Numbered from the stretch's first letter, positions 7,384 to 17,558 are shown. The stretch is 64,000 bases of DNA from Lachnospiraceae bacterium (GCA_014804445.1 JAAUZU010000012.1:37512-101511); one strand, 5' to 3'. Notes: a model not told the origin generated them from the sequence alone. Program-made: numbers and translations.

Positions 7384-9078
7384 GTGGCTTTAAATACAAT
7401 CGACGCTAAGATGCTTGCAAAGATGTTCTTAGCCGGCGCAAAAAGTTTGGAATCTAAAAAGGAGTGGATAAACGAGCTCAATGTGTTTCCTGTTCCCGAT
7501 GGGGATACCGGAACCAATATGACGCTCACAATTATGTCCGCTGCCAAAGAAGTAATTACCCTGGGTGACAATCCCAATATGAAGGAATTGTGCAAAGCGA
7601 TTTCGGGAGGCTCCTTAAGGGGGGCAAGAGGTAATTCCGGCGTTATTCTTTCACAGTTGTTACGCGGTTTTACCAGAAGCATCAAGGAACTGGACACCAT
7701 TGATATCCCCGCTTTGACAGATGCGTTTGACAAGGCGGTTGAGACTGCATATAAGGCTGTTATGAAGCCCAAGGAAGGTACGATACTGACCGTTGCCAGA
7801 GGCGGTGCGGAAAAGGCACGTGCGCTTTATGAGGACGGCGTGGAGGATATGGGTGAATTTTTGGCAGCCGTCATTGAACATGCCCGCTATGTGCTGAGCC
7901 AGACGCCGGAGCTTCTGCCCGTGCTCAAGCAGGCAGGCGTAGTGGATTCCGGCGGACAGGGTCTTGTGGAGGCTCTTGCCGGCGCTTACGATGCATTTTT
8001 AGGAAAAGAAATTGATTATACCATTTCGGAGACGCCTGCTGCGGCTTCCGCAGGCGCAAAGACGGAGGCACAGGCGGATATTAAATTCGGTTACTGTACG
8101 GAATTTATCATTATGCTGAACAGGAACTTTAATATCAAACAGGAAATGGATTTTAAAGCTTTCTTAGAGTCCATCGGAGATTCTATTGTATGCGTCACGG
8201 ATGATGATGTGGTCAAGGTGCATGTACATACCAACGACCCCGGTCTTGCCATTCAGAGGGCGTTGAAGTATGGTGCATTGTCCAATATGAAAATAGACAA
8301 CATGCGTCTCGAGCATCAGGAAAAGCTGTTCAAAGAGGCTGAAAAGCAGAAAACGGAAGGTCAGCCGGCAGAACAGGCTGCACAGGCTTCGCCTGAAGAA
8401 CAGGTTCCGGCTGAGAGAAAGCCCGCCGGTTTTGTTGCGGTATCCATCGGAGACGGCATGAATGAAATCTTTAAAGGACTTGGCGTTGACTATATCATCG
8501 AGGGCGGACAGACCATGAATCCGGCTACGGCAGACATGCTCGACGCCATTGAAAAGGTCAATGCCGATACGGTATATATCCTGCCGAACAACAAAAATGT
8601 CATTCTGGCGGCCGAGCAGGCGGCAAAGATGACGAATGACAAGAAAATTATTGTGATTCCCACAAAGACCGTTCCGCAGGGTATCACTGCAGTCATCAAT
8701 TACGTGCCGGATTTATCCGCAGAGGAAAATGCCTCTGTAATGTCGGAGGAAATCAAAAATGTCAAGACCGGAGAAGTTACTTATGCGGTACGTGACACGC
8801 AGATTGACGACAAGACCATCAAACAGGGCGATTATATGGGCATCGGCGATGCAGGAATCCTTGCCGTAGGCACAGATTTGTCAGAGATTACGCTCAGCAT
8901 GGTGGATTCCATGATGGACGACAGCGTAGAACTCATCAGCATCTATCATGGCAGCGATGTCGGGGAAGAGGATGCGGAGAAGATCAGAGCGGCTGTTGCA
9001 GAGAAATATAGCGGCTGCGACGTGGAGCTGCAGTACGGCGGACAGCCGATTTACTACTATATCATTTCTGCTGAATAG
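7384..9078 (+). CDS. fakA: Fatty acid kinase catalytic subunit FakA-like (DAK2 domain)
   Basis: 564 residues starting from a GTG (7384) with AAGGAGG upstream. The N-terminal DAK2 kinase domain shows VPDGDTGTNM near residue 40, GGSLRGARGNSGVI near residue 77 and GVVDSGGQGL near residue 180. The middle and C-terminal parts match the FakA-type extension, which ends in an EDAEKI...YSGCDVELQYGGQPIYYY region. FakA phosphorylates fatty acids presented by a FakB (DegV-family) binding protein so they can enter phospholipid synthesis. A DegV-family gene lies downstream at 11244-12119, past recG, making a FakA/FakB pairing likely. Confidence 0.92.
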   Translation: MALNTIDAKMLAKMFLAGAKSLESKKEWINELNVFPVPDGDTGTNMTLTIMSAAKEVITLGDNPNMKELCKAISGGSLRGARGNSGVILSQLLRGFTRSIKELDTIDIPALTDAFDKAVETAYKAVMKPKEGTILTVARGGAEKARALYEDGVEDMGEFLAAVIEHARYVLSQTPELLPVLKQAGVVDSGGQGLVEALAGAYDAFLGKEIDYTISETPAAASAGAKTEAQADIKFGYCTEFIIMLNRNFNIKQEMDFKAFLESIGDSIVCVTDDDVVKVHVHTNDPGLAIQRALKYGALSNMKIDNMRLEHQEKLFKEAEKQKTEGQPAEQAAQASPEEQVPAERKPAGFVAVSIGDGMNEIFKGLGVDYIIEGGQTMNPATADMLDAIEKVNADTVYILPNNKNVILAAEQAAKMTNDKKIIVIPTKTVPQGITAVINYVPDLSAEENASVMSEEIKNVKTGEVTYAVRDTQIDDKTIKQGDYMGIGDAGILAVGTDLSEITLSMVDSMMDDSVELISIYHGSDVGEEDAEKIRAAVAEKYSGCDVELQYGGQPIYYYIISAE

Positions 9079-9088
9079 GGAAATTTTT

Positions 9089-11185
9089 ATGAATCTGCAA
9101 TCAGATATTACCACATTGAAAGGAGTGGGGGAGAAATCCGCCGCTCTTTTTCGTAAGCTGCATATTGAAACGCTGAAGAATTTGCTGCTTTATTTTCCCA
9201 GAGACTATGAAACCTTTGAGGAGCCGGTTTATATCAGCGATGCACACGCCGGAAATGTGTGTGCAGTTCGCGGGCTGGTAATGGGAACGCCGCTTGTAAA
9301 GCAGGTCAGGAGTTTAAAGATTCTGACGGTGACCGTCCGGGATGCCACCGGAACCATGCAGCTTACCTTTTTTAATATGCCATTTTTAAAAAACACTTTA
9401 AAAAGCGGGCAGATGTATCTGTTCCGCGGTATGGTGCAGGAAAAATATCACAGAAGCCAAAATGCAGAAGGAGAAAAACCGGCGATTGGCATGCCTGCGC
9501 TTGTCATGGAGCAGCCAAAAATATATAAAGAAGAAGAGTACAAAAGCCTGATGTCCTTTATCCAGCCGCGGTACTCCCTGACAAAGGGTATCACCAATCA
9601 GGCGGTGGCAAAAGCCATAAAGCAGGTGCTCAGCCTCTGTCCCATGCCGAAAGAACTGCTTCCCGAAACACTGCTGGAAGAAGAGGGGTTGATGGGCTAT
9701 GCGGAGGCGCTGTGTGCCATCCATTTTCCGGAGAACAGGGAGCAGTTGATTGCAGCGAGAAAACGTCTGGTGTTTAACGAGTTCTTTTTCTTCATTCTTA
9801 TGCTCAGGGACAGCAAAGCGGCTGCAGAACAGGAAAAAAACCATGCGCCCATGATAGAGACGGCAGAAACAGGGCGTTTTTTAGAGGCGCTCCCGTACAG
9901 GCTGACAAAGGCGCAGACAAAGGTGATAGAGGAAATTACTGCCGATATGACGGGCGAATATGTCATGAGCCGTCTGGTGCAGGGAGACGTTGGTTCCGGA
10001 AAGACCATTGTTGCCATTTTTGCGCTGCTTTTATGCGTATCAAACGGCTATCAGGGAGCCATGATGGCGCCGACGGAAGTGCTTGCGAGACAGCACTATG
10101 AGAGTATCCGGGAGTTGACTGAAAAGTATCATCTGCCATTTAAACCGGTGCTTTTAACCGGATCACAGACAGCCGCCGCAAAAAAAGAAGCCTATGCGGC
10201 GCTGGCGGACGGGAGCGCCAATCTGGTGCTGGGAACCCATGCTGTGATTCAGGAAAAGGTAGTCTTTCAAAAACTTGCCCTTGTCATTACGGACGAGCAG
10301 CATCGTTTCGGCGTAAGACAGCGGGAAAACCTGAAAGATAAAGGAAACCACCCCCATGTGCTGGTAATGAGCGCAACGCCCATTCCCCGCACGCTTGCCA
10401 TTATTTTGTATGGGGATTTGCATATTTCCATCATTGATGAACTTCCCTCCGGCAGAATGCCTATCAAAAACTGCGTTGTGGGGCCAAACTGGCGTCCGAA
10501 AGCATATGACTTTATCGCCAAGGAGGTACATGCGGGGAGACAGGTTTACTGTATTTGTCCCATGGTGGAAGAGGGAGAGACGGACGGTCTGGAAAATGTA
10601 ATTGATTACACGGAAAAGCTCAGGGCAGCGCTTCCTGCCTCTGTTCAAACTGCGTACCTGCATGGCAAGATGCGTCCTGCTGACAAAAACCGCATTATGG
10701 AAACCTTTGCGGCAGGACAGATTGACGTTCTGGTCTCCACCACGGTTATCGAGGTGGGCATCAATGTACCTAACGCTACGGTGATGCTGGTGGAAAATGC
10801 AGAGCGTTTTGGTCTTGCGCAGCTTCATCAGCTTAGAGGACGCGTGGGTCGCGGGTCGCATCAGAGTTACTGTATTTTTGTGAGTACCAATGACAGCAAG
10901 GAGACAAAGGAGAGACTGGAAATCCTAAACCGCTCCAACGACGGCTTTTATATTGCAGGGGAAGACCTGCGGCTCAGGGGGCCGGGGGATTTGTTTGGCA
11001 TACGCCAGAGCGGAGAGATGCAGTTTAAGCTTGGGGATATTTATCAGGATGCGGCTGTGTTAAAGCAGGCGGCGGACTGTGTGGAAGCGGGCGCGGCATC
11101 ATTTCAGGAAAGCGGGCTGGTGCAACGGTATTTGGAACAGGTAAAAGAAGGAACATTGAATTGTATTGACTTTACGACCATCTGA
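9089..11185 (+). CDS. recG: ATP-dependent DNA helicase RecG
   Basis: 698 residues, full length. The N-terminal wedge/OB domain (TLKGVGEKSAALFRKL, and around residues 50-150) is followed by the SF2 motor: Walker A GDVGSGKT, DEQH box, SATPIPRTLA, and VGRGSHQSYC. The C-terminal TRG-type region follows (GEDLRLRGPGDLFG). RecG remodels stalled forks and R-loops and branch-migrates junctions. The ATG at 9089 is used because the frame upstream only reads through fakA; the start lies 10 bp after the fakA stop codon. Confidence 0.97.
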   Translation: MNLQSDITTLKGVGEKSAALFRKLHIETLKNLLLYFPRDYETFEEPVYISDAHAGNVCAVRGLVMGTPLVKQVRSLKILTVTVRDATGTMQLTFFNMPFLKNTLKSGQMYLFRGMVQEKYHRSQNAEGEKPAIGMPALVMEQPKIYKEEEYKSLMSFIQPRYSLTKGITNQAVAKAIKQVLSLCPMPKELLPETLLEEEGLMGYAEALCAIHFPENREQLIAARKRLVFNEFFFFILMLRDSKAAAEQEKNHAPMIETAETGRFLEALPYRLTKAQTKVIEEITADMTGEYVMSRLVQGDVGSGKTIVAIFALLLCVSNGYQGAMMAPTEVLARQHYESIRELTEKYHLPFKPVLLTGSQTAAAKKEAYAALADGSANLVLGTHAVIQEKVVFQKLALVITDEQHRFGVRQRENLKDKGNHPHVLVMSATPIPRTLAIILYGDLHISIIDELPSGRMPIKNCVVGPNWRPKAYDFIAKEVHAGRQVYCICPMVEEGETDGLENVIDYTEKLRAALPASVQTAYLHGKMRPADKNRIMETFAAGQIDVLVSTTVIEVGINVPNATVMLVENAERFGLAQLHQLRGRVGRGSHQSYCIFVSTNDSKETKERLEILNRSNDGFYIAGEDLRLRGPGDLFGIRQSGEMQFKLGDIYQDAAVLKQAADCVEAGAASFQESGLVQRYLEQVKEGTLNCIDFTTI

Positions 11186-11243
11186 ATGTAAAATAACAGA
11201 TATATTTTACGATTAAATTTATGATTACCTTATGGAGGGAACT

Positions 11244-12119
11244 ATGCCCAGAATAGCTGTTGTAACAGACTCAAACAGTGGTATTACACAAAAACAGGCG
11301 GCGGAGATGTCCATAGCCGTTCTGCCCATGCCTTTTATGATTAACGGAGATACATACTATGAGGATATCAGCCTTACGCAGGAGGAGTTTTATGTGAAGC
11401 TTGCCGAAGGCGCTGATATCGGCACCAGCCAGCCCTCGCCGGAATCGGTGATGGACCTCTGGAAAGAGCTTCTTACAAAGAATGACGAAATTGTCCACAT
11501 TCCCATGAGCAGTGGGCTGTCCGGCTCCTGCCAGAGCGCGATGATGCTGGCAAATGAGCCCGAATTTGAAGGTAAGGTGCATGTGGTAAATAACCAGAGA
11601 ATATCCGTTACACAAAGACAGTCCGTGCTGGATGCCATGCTGCTGGCGGACAAAGGAATGAGCGGCGCAGAAATCAAAGAGTTCCTTGAAAACGATAAGT
11701 TTAACAGCAGCATCTACATTATGTTGGACACGCTCTACTACCTGAAAAAAGGCGGCAGGATTACGCCTGCGGCTGCAGCACTGGGTACTATTTTAAGGCT
11801 GAAACCGGTACTTCAGATACAGGGCGAAAAGCTGGATGCCTTTGCCAAGGCAAGGACAAGCACACAGGGAAAGTCCATCATGATTAATGCGATCAAAAAC
11901 GACATTATCAATCGTTTTGGCGGACTGACGGAAGAAAAGGGAATCTGGCTGGAGATAGCCTATACCTACAACAGAGAAGCGGCGGAACAGTTGAAGGACG
12001 AGGTTCTGGCTGTTTTCCCGGGCTACGATATCCATATAGACCCGCTTTCCTTAAGCGTTGCATGCCATATCGGACCGGGTGCACTGGCAGTAGCATGCTG
12101 CAAAAAGATTCATCCGTAG
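11244..12119 (+). CDS. DegV family fatty-acid-binding protein (FakB-like)
   Basis: 291 residues with the DegV pattern: IAVVTDSNSGI at the start, GTSQPSPE near residue 57, SSGLSGSCQSA near residue 88, and LKKGGRI near residue 165. DegV proteins bind a fatty acid in a buried tunnel. FakB members hand it to FakA for phosphorylation. The ATG at 11244 is chosen because the earlier in-frame ATG at 11232 overlaps the ribosome binding site GGAGGG. It may be read from its own promoter in the 58-bp gap or from the recG transcript. Confidence 0.92.
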   Translation: MPRIAVVTDSNSGITQKQAAEMSIAVLPMPFMINGDTYYEDISLTQEEFYVKLAEGADIGTSQPSPESVMDLWKELLTKNDEIVHIPMSSGLSGSCQSAMMLANEPEFEGKVHVVNNQRISVTQRQSVLDAMLLADKGMSGAEIKEFLENDKFNSSIYIMLDTLYYLKKGGRITPAAAALGTILRLKPVLQIQGEKLDAFAKARTSTQGKSIMINAIKNDIINRFGGLTEEKGIWLEIAYTYNREAAEQLKDEVLAVFPGYDIHIDPLSLSVACHIGPGALAVACCKKIHP

Positions 12120-12174
12120 GAATCTTAAATATATAGCAAAACTTTGGATTCTCTACCATAAATTGTATATTTTT

Positions 12175-12230
12175 CTTTGCATACATACTAAATATATGAT
12201 ATACTAGTATTGTATGCAAAGATTTTTTTT
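12175..12230 (+). promoter_or_regulatory. Topoisomerase promoter nested inside a long palindrome with T-run
   Basis: TTGCAT (12177-12182), 17-bp spacer and TATACT (12200-12205) form a promoter. They lie within an inverted repeat: CTTTGCATACATACTA (12175-12190) pairs with TAGTAT-T-GTATGCAAAG (12205-12221), 16 bp with one bulged T. Eight T residues follow (12223-12230). RNA coming from degV would contain the complete hairpin and U-run (a terminator). RNA started at TATACT would begin near the right arm and escape it. A protein operator is the alternative reading. Confidence 0.6.
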
Positions 12231-12260
12231 GCAGTGATAAGAAAGGCATGGTTAGAAAAA

Positions 12261-14183
12261 ATGGCGAAAGCAAATGACTACGGCGCGTCAAGCATTACCG
12301 TTTTAGAGGGACTTGAAGCTGTCAGAAAGCGTCCGGGTATGTATATCGGCAGTGTATCCACCAAGGGACTGAATCATCTGATTTACGAGATAGTGGACAA
12401 TGCGGTGGACGAGCATCTGGCCGGCTTCTGCGACACCATTAAAGTGATTTTGGAGCAGGACGGTTCTGCAACCGTGGAGGACAACGGGCGAGGCATTCCC
12501 GTTGGGATGCATGAGAAGGGAATCAGCGCGGAGAGACTGGTGTTTACCACGCTTCATGCCGGAGGCAAATTTGACAACAGCGCATATAAAACCAGCGGCG
12601 GACTGCACGGAGTCGGTTCTTCCGTGGTAAATGCACTGTCAAACAGATTGACCGTAAGAGTCAAACACGGCGGACAGATATTTGAGGACAAATATGAAAA
12701 AGGAGTTCCCGTCATTGAATTAGTGGACGGGCTTTTGCCTGTGGTCGGAAAGACAAAGGAGACAGGAACCATTGTCAACTTTCTTCCGGACGATACGATT
12801 TTTGACAAAACACGTTTTAAAGAAGATGAAGTAAAGAGCCGCCTCCATGAGACAGCGTACTTAAATCCCAGCCTGACGATTCTGTATGAAGACAGGCGAA
12901 AGGAGGAGCCGGAGCAGGTTACCTTCCATGAGCCGGAAGGAATCAACGGCTTTATCAAGGATTTAAACAAGTCAAGGGAAACGCTTCATGATGTGATTTA
13001 TTTTACCGGAGAAAGCGACGGCATCACTGTGGAGGTAGCGTTCCAGTATATCAACGAATTCCATGAAAATGTGCTGGGCTTCTGTAACAATATATACAAC
13101 GCAGAGGGCGGCACCCATCTGACGGGCTTTAAGAGTGCATTTACCAATATCATCAATTCCTATGCAAGGGAGTTGGGTATATTAAAGGAGAAGGATGTCA
13201 ATTTTACGGGCGCCGACGTGCGAAACGGCATGACTGCGGTGGTGTCCATCAAGCATCCGGACCCACGTTTTGAAGGGCAGACCAAGACAAAGCTCGACAA
13301 TCAGGACGCGGCAAAAGTAGTCAGCAAGGTGACGGGCGACGAAGTGGTGCGCTTTTTTGACCGCAACTTAGAAACCTTGAAAAATGTTATTTCCTGTGCG
13401 GAAAAAGCGGCTAAAATCCGCAAGACGGAGGAAAAGGCAAAGACAAATCTTTTGACAAAACAGAAGTTTTCCTTTGACTCCAACGGGAAGCTTGCCAACT
13501 GCGAGTCCAGAGACCCGTCCAAATGTGAAATTTTCATCGTAGAGGGAGACAGTGCGGGCGGCAGCGCCAAAATGGCAAGAAACCGTATGTTTCAGGCGAT
13601 ACTTCCCATCAGGGGTAAAATACTGAACGTGGAAAAGGCCAGCATTGACAAGGTGCTTGCCAACGCAGAAATTAAGACGATGATAAATGCCTTCGGCTGC
13701 GGCTTTTCGGAGGGTTACGGCAATGATTTCGATATTTCAAAGCTGCGTTACGACAAGATTATCATCATGTCGGATGCCGACGTGGACGGTGCACATATCA
13801 GCAATCTGCTGCTTACCCTGTTCTACCGTTTCATGCCGGAACTGATTTATGAGGGACATGTTTACCAGGCGATGCCGCCTCTCTATAAAGCGATGCCGAG
13901 CAAGGGCGAGGAGGAATACCTCTATGACGACAAGGCGCTGGAAAGATACAGAAAGAAACACAAGACGCCCTTTACCCTGCAGCGCTATAAAGGTCTTGGT
14001 GAAATGGATGCCTCCCAGTTGTGGGAAACTACTTTGGATCCCGAGACCCGTCTGTTAAAGCGGATTGAGATAGAGGACGCCCGCATGGCTTCCGAAATCA
14101 CCGGTATGCTGATGGGAACGGACGTGGCGCCGAGAAGGGCTTTTATCCACGAGCATGCGCATGACGCGGAGCTTGACATCTAA
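12261..14183 (+). CDS. Type II DNA topoisomerase subunit B (GyrB/ParE family)
   Basis: 640 residues. GHKL ATPase motifs EIVDNAVDEH, DNGRGIP and GGLHGVGSSVVNALS are followed by the transducer domain, then TOPRIM (EGDSAGG and DADVDGAH) and the C-terminal RYKGLGEM segment. It forms the ATP-driven B subunit of a gyrase or topoisomerase IV. No dnaA/recF neighbourhood is present, and the partner subunit lacks a clear GyrA box, so topoisomerase IV (ParE) is favoured, although QAILPIRGKILNVEKA is gyrase-like. The start is set at MAKANDYG. The leader AAGAAAGG...GGTTAG just upstream is nearly repeated before the A-subunit gene. Confidence 0.93.
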   Translation: MAKANDYGASSITVLEGLEAVRKRPGMYIGSVSTKGLNHLIYEIVDNAVDEHLAGFCDTIKVILEQDGSATVEDNGRGIPVGMHEKGISAERLVFTTLHAGGKFDNSAYKTSGGLHGVGSSVVNALSNRLTVRVKHGGQIFEDKYEKGVPVIELVDGLLPVVGKTKETGTIVNFLPDDTIFDKTRFKEDEVKSRLHETAYLNPSLTILYEDRRKEEPEQVTFHEPEGINGFIKDLNKSRETLHDVIYFTGESDGITVEVAFQYINEFHENVLGFCNNIYNAEGGTHLTGFKSAFTNIINSYARELGILKEKDVNFTGADVRNGMTAVVSIKHPDPRFEGQTKTKLDNQDAAKVVSKVTGDEVVRFFDRNLETLKNVISCAEKAAKIRKTEEKAKTNLLTKQKFSFDSNGKLANCESRDPSKCEIFIVEGDSAGGSAKMARNRMFQAILPIRGKILNVEKASIDKVLANAEIKTMINAFGCGFSEGYGNDFDISKLRYDKIIIMSDADVDGAHISNLLLTLFYRFMPELIYEGHVYQAMPPLYKAMPSKGEEEYLYDDKALERYRKKHKTPFTLQRYKGLGEMDASQLWETTLDPETRLLKRIEIEDARMASEITGMLMGTDVAPRRAFIHEHAHDAELDI

Positions 14184-14223
14184 AGCAATAAGCGGGACTG
14201 TTTCAGAAAGGTTTGGTTAGAAA

Positions 14224-16464
14224 ATGGACGACAACAGGATTATCCGGACGGAATATTCCGATTTAATGCAGAAATCCTTTATTGATTATGCCATGAGTGT
14301 AATTGTGGCAAGAGCGCTTCCCGATGTGCGGGATGGCCTAAAACCGGTACAGAGGCGTACACTTTACGATATGTATGAGCTGGGGATCCGGTACGACAGA
14401 CCCTACAGGAAGAGCGCGCGTATCGTCGGGGATACCATGGGTAAGTATCACCCCCACGGCGACAGCTCCATCTACGATGCGCTGGTGGTGATGGCGCAGG
14501 ACTTTAAAAAAGGGCTGCCGCTGATTGACGGTCACGGCAATTTCGGCAATATTGAGGGCGACGGCGCCGCTGCCATGCGTTACACGGAGGCAAGACTTGA
14601 AAAAATCACACAGGAGGCATTTTTGGCGGATTTGGACAAGGATGTCGTGGACTTTGTCCCGAACTTTGACGAAACCGAAAAAGAACCGTCCGTGCTTCCG
14701 GTCAAAATTCCCAATCTGCTGATAAACGGTTCGGAGGGTATTGCAGTCGGCATGGCGACCAACATTCCGCCTCACAATCTTTCTGAGGTAATCGATGCCA
14801 TGAAAGCCTACATGAAGGACGATACCATTTCCACGCGCGGACTGATGAAATACCTAAAGGGACCTGATTTTCCTACAGGCGGCATTGTCATCAACAAAGA
14901 TGAGCTTTTAGAGATTTACGAAACCGGCGTCGGAAAAATCAAAGTACGCGGCAAGGTGGAAGTAGAGAAAGCAAAGGGCGGCAAGGTAAATCTTGTAATC
15001 ACGGAGATTCCCTATCCCATGATAGGTGCCAACATCGCCAAATTCCTCTCTGACGTGGCGGCATTGTCAGAGACCAAAAAAACCGCTGATATTGTGGATA
15101 TTTCCAACCAGTCTTCCAAGGAAGGCATCCGCATTGTCATTGAATTGAGAAAAGACACGGATGTAGAGAATTTTACCAATATGCTCTACAAGAAAACCCG
15201 TCTTGAGGATACCTTCGGCGTCAATATGCTTGCCATTGCGGACGGGCGTCCCGAAACCATGGGCTTAAAGCAGATTTTGAAAGCTAATGTTGATTTTCAG
15301 TATGAGGTGGCAACCAGAAAGTACACCACGCTTTTACAAAAGGAACAGGAGCGCAGGGAGGTGCAGGAAGGCCTTATAAAAGCATGCAATGTCATCGATT
15401 TGATTATCGAAATACTGCGCGGTTCCAAGGACCGTGCCATGGCAAAAGCATGTCTTGTGGAAGGCAAGATAGACGGCATCCGCTTCAAATCCAAAGAGTC
15501 CAAAATCATGGCGACGCAGCTTATGTTTACGGAAAAACAGGCGAACGCCATACTGGACATGCGTCTCTACAAGCTGATTGGACTGGAAATCGAGGCTCTG
15601 ATTAACGAACATGAGGAGACGCTCGCCAATATCTACCGCTATGAGGATATCCTTGCAAGAAAGGATGCCATGGCGCAGGTGATCATCAATGAACTGGAGT
15701 CCATCAAGCGGGAATATGCAAGGCCGCGAAGAACGGTAATAGAAAATGCGGAGGAAGCTGTTTACGAGGAGAAAAAGATAGAAGAGATGGAAGTTATCTT
15801 CCTGATGGATCGCTTCGGCTACGCAAAAACCGTGGATTTGGTAACTTACGAGCGAAACAAGGAAGCAGCGGACGCGGAAAACAAATATATTGTGAAATGC
15901 AAAAATACGGGCAGAATCTGTCTGTTTACCAACACCGGACAGCTTCACACCATCAAAGTGACGGATATTCCCTTTGGAAAGTTCAGGGATAAGGGGATTC
16001 CTGTCGATAATATTAGTAATTACAGTTCAGACAAGGAAACGATCCTCTGTGTGGCGAGCCAGACAGAATTAAACCTCTATCGTATTCTCTTTGTCACAAA
16101 ACAGGCAATGTTGAAGGTAGTGGACGGCGGAGAGTTCGACGTGAGCAAACGCCTTGTGGCTGCAACCAAGCTGGGAGACGGGGATGAGGTGTTAGATGTC
16201 TCCATTTTAAACGAGCAGAGGAACATTGTATTACAGTCCGCAGAAGGCTTTTTCCTCCGCTTTCCGATTGAAGAAATCCCAGAAAAGAAAAAGGGGGCAA
16301 TCGGCGTCAGAGGCATGAAATTAGGCGAAAAGGATTCGCTGGAGGCAGTTTATTACACGCAGAACGCAGTAGAATCCTCCATCAAATATAAAAATAAGAA
16401 ACTCATACTCAACAACCTGAAACCCGGCAAGAGAGACGGAAAGGGAACGAAAATAAGAGGATAG
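14224..16464 (+). CDS. Type II DNA topoisomerase subunit A (GyrA/ParC family, short C-terminal domain)
   Basis: 746 residues. The N-terminal winged-helix domain carries the quinolone-region [11 protein letters not shown] (S81 and D85 at the resistance positions, both wild type) and the catalytic tyrosine Y120 in RYTEARL. Tower and coiled-coil domains follow. The C-terminal beta-pinwheel starts near residue 520 but is only about 225 residues. I cannot find the GyrA box (QRRGGKG-like) in its first blade, where [15 protein letters not shown] stands instead. A GyrA without that box does not wrap DNA, so a decatenase (ParC-like) role is preferred. The gene is 40 bp downstream of subunit B and continues into rsmD after 3 bp. 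Confidence 0.92.
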   Translation: MDDNRIIRTEYSDLMQKSFIDYAMSVIVARALPDVRDGLKPVQRRTLYDMYELGIRYDRPYRKSARIVGDTMGKYHPHGDSSIYDALVVMAQDFKKGLPLIDGHGNFGNIEGDGAAAMRYTEARLEKITQEAFLADLDKDVVDFVPNFDETEKEPSVLPVKIPNLLINGSEGIAVGMATNIPPHNLSEVIDAMKAYMKDDTISTRGLMKYLKGPDFPTGGIVINKDELLEIYETGVGKIKVRGKVEVEKAKGGKVNLVITEIPYPMIGANIAKFLSDVAALSETKKTADIVDISNQSSKEGIRIVIELRKDTDVENFTNMLYKKTRLEDTFGVNMLAIADGRPETMGLKQILKANVDFQYEVATRKYTTLLQKEQERREVQEGLIKACNVIDLIIEILRGSKDRAMAKACLVEGKIDGIRFKSKESKIMATQLMFTEKQANAILDMRLYKLIGLEIEALINEHEETLANIYRYEDILARKDAMAQVIINELESIKREYARPRRTVIENAEEAVYEEKKIEEMEVIFLMDRFGYAKTVDLVTYERNKEAADAENKYIVKCKNTGRICLFTNTGQLHTIKVTDIPFGKFRDKGIPVDNISNYSSDKETILCVASQTELNLYRILFVTKQAMLKVVDGGEFDVSKRLVAATKLGDGDEVLDVSILNEQRNIVLQSAEGFFLRFPIEEIPEKKKGAIGVRGMKLGEKDSLEAVYYTQNAVESSIKYKNKKLILNNLKPGKRDGKGTKIRG

Positions 16465-16467
16465 CAT

Positions 16468-17019
16468 ATGAGAGTGATTGCAGGAACGGCGCGCAGCCTC
16501 CCGCTGAAATGTCCGAAAGGAATGGATACCAGACCGACCACCGACCGTATCAAGGAAACGCTGTTTAACATATTGCAGCCATACACGCAGGGCAGTGTGT
16601 TTGTGGACTGTTTCAGCGGCAGCGGCGCAATCGGGATAGAGGCAGTAAGCAGGGGCGCCAAAAAAGCGTATTTTATTGAAAATGCACAGGCGGCGGTAAG
16701 CTGTATCGAGGCAAATCTTGCCTTTACCAAATTTGCAGATCGCGCGGTTATTTTAAAGCAGGATGCCATCAGCGCGTTAAACAGCATATTTGAGAAAGAA
16801 GTCGATATTGTTTTTATGGATCCGCCCTACGGACAGGAGCTGGAAAAGCAGATGCTTTCTGTCTTAAGAAACCACCGCTATGTGACAGAAGAAACGCTGA
16901 TTATCGTGGAAGCAGATATCAAGACCGATTTTTCCTATGCGGAGGAACTGGGCTACGAAATTGTAAAAGAGAAAAAGTATAAGACAAACAAGCATATGTT
17001 TTTGCGTCTTACCAGATGA
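16468..17019 (+). CDS. rsmD: 16S rRNA (guanine966-N2)-methyltransferase RsmD
   Basis: 183 residues. It begins [16 protein letters not shown], has the SAM-binding loop [19 protein letters not shown] near residue 50 and the catalytic DPPYG motif near residue 117. Both define RsmD, which methylates G966 of 16S rRNA during small-subunit assembly. It starts 3 bp after the topoisomerase A stop codon and is followed by coaD, a pairing common across Firmicutes. Confidence 0.95.
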   Translation: MRVIAGTARSLPLKCPKGMDTRPTTDRIKETLFNILQPYTQGSVFVDCFSGSGAIGIEAVSRGAKKAYFIENAQAAVSCIEANLAFTKFADRAVILKQDAISALNSIFEKEVDIVFMDPPYGQELEKQMLSVLRNHRYVTEETLIIVEADIKTDFSYAEELGYEIVKEKKYKTNKHMFLRLTR

Positions 17020-17030
17020 GGGAGGGAATT

Positions 17031-17531
17031 ATGAAACGTGCTGTTTATCCGGGGAGCTTTGACCCTGTAACTTTCGGGCATCTTGACGTAATCAGGCGGG
17101 CAGCGTCGGTTTTTGACGAATTAACCGTCAGTGTACTCAATAATAAAGAAAAGAAGCCGTTGTTTTCTGTAGAAGAACGTGTTAAGATATTAGAGGAAGC
17201 AACCAAAGATATACCCAACGTAAAGGTAGACTCCTTTAGCGGACTTCTGATTGACTATGCAGGCAGCAATGATATTCATGTGGCAATCCGCGGACTCAGG
17301 GCGATTACCGATTTTGAATACGAGTTGCAAATCGCGCAGACGAACAGGGTATTATCTAAAGAGCAGTTGGATACCATGTTTTTTACAACAAGTCTGGAAT
17401 ATGCTTATTTAAGTTCATCCAGCGTAAAAGAGATTGCCAGCTTTGGTGGGGACATTTCGCTTTGTGTACCGAAGTTCGTGGCGGATATGGTATATGACAG
17501 GTATGGAATCAAACGGCATACGGGAGAGTAA
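17031..17531 (+). CDS. coaD: Phosphopantetheine adenylyltransferase
   Basis: 166 residues. The nucleotidyltransferase signature [17 protein letters not shown] lies at residues 8-24, with the RGLR substrate-binding region near residue 88 and the SSSSVKEIA motif near residue 127. CoaD transfers AMP to 4'-phosphopantetheine, the fourth step of coenzyme A synthesis. The ATG at 17031 is preferred over one at 17016, because GGGAGGG lies between them at proper distance and the earlier one overlaps the rsmD end. Confidence 0.97.
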   Translation: MKRAVYPGSFDPVTFGHLDVIRRAASVFDELTVSVLNNKEKKPLFSVEERVKILEEATKDIPNVKVDSFSGLLIDYAGSNDIHVAIRGLRAITDFEYELQIAQTNRVLSKEQLDTMFFTTSLEYAYLSSSSVKEIASFGGDISLCVPKFVADMVYDRYGIKRHTGE

Positions 17532-17558
17532 ACATGGCTGGCAGAGGAGATATTTAAG

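Noticed and set aside
10163..10861. 232-codon minus-strand frame inside recG
   Set aside because: Fully inside the conserved helicase motor domain, no homology and no promoter; an antisense shadow.
15334..15948. 204-codon minus-strand frame inside the topoisomerase A gene
   Set aside because: Covered entirely by a conserved gene; composition is a mirror of the coding strand.
14224..16464. Frameshift as the cause of the short topoisomerase A C-terminus
   Set aside because: The stop codon is followed after 3 bp by rsmD, which leaves no room for missing blades, and the ending [12 protein letters not shown] looks like a natural tail.
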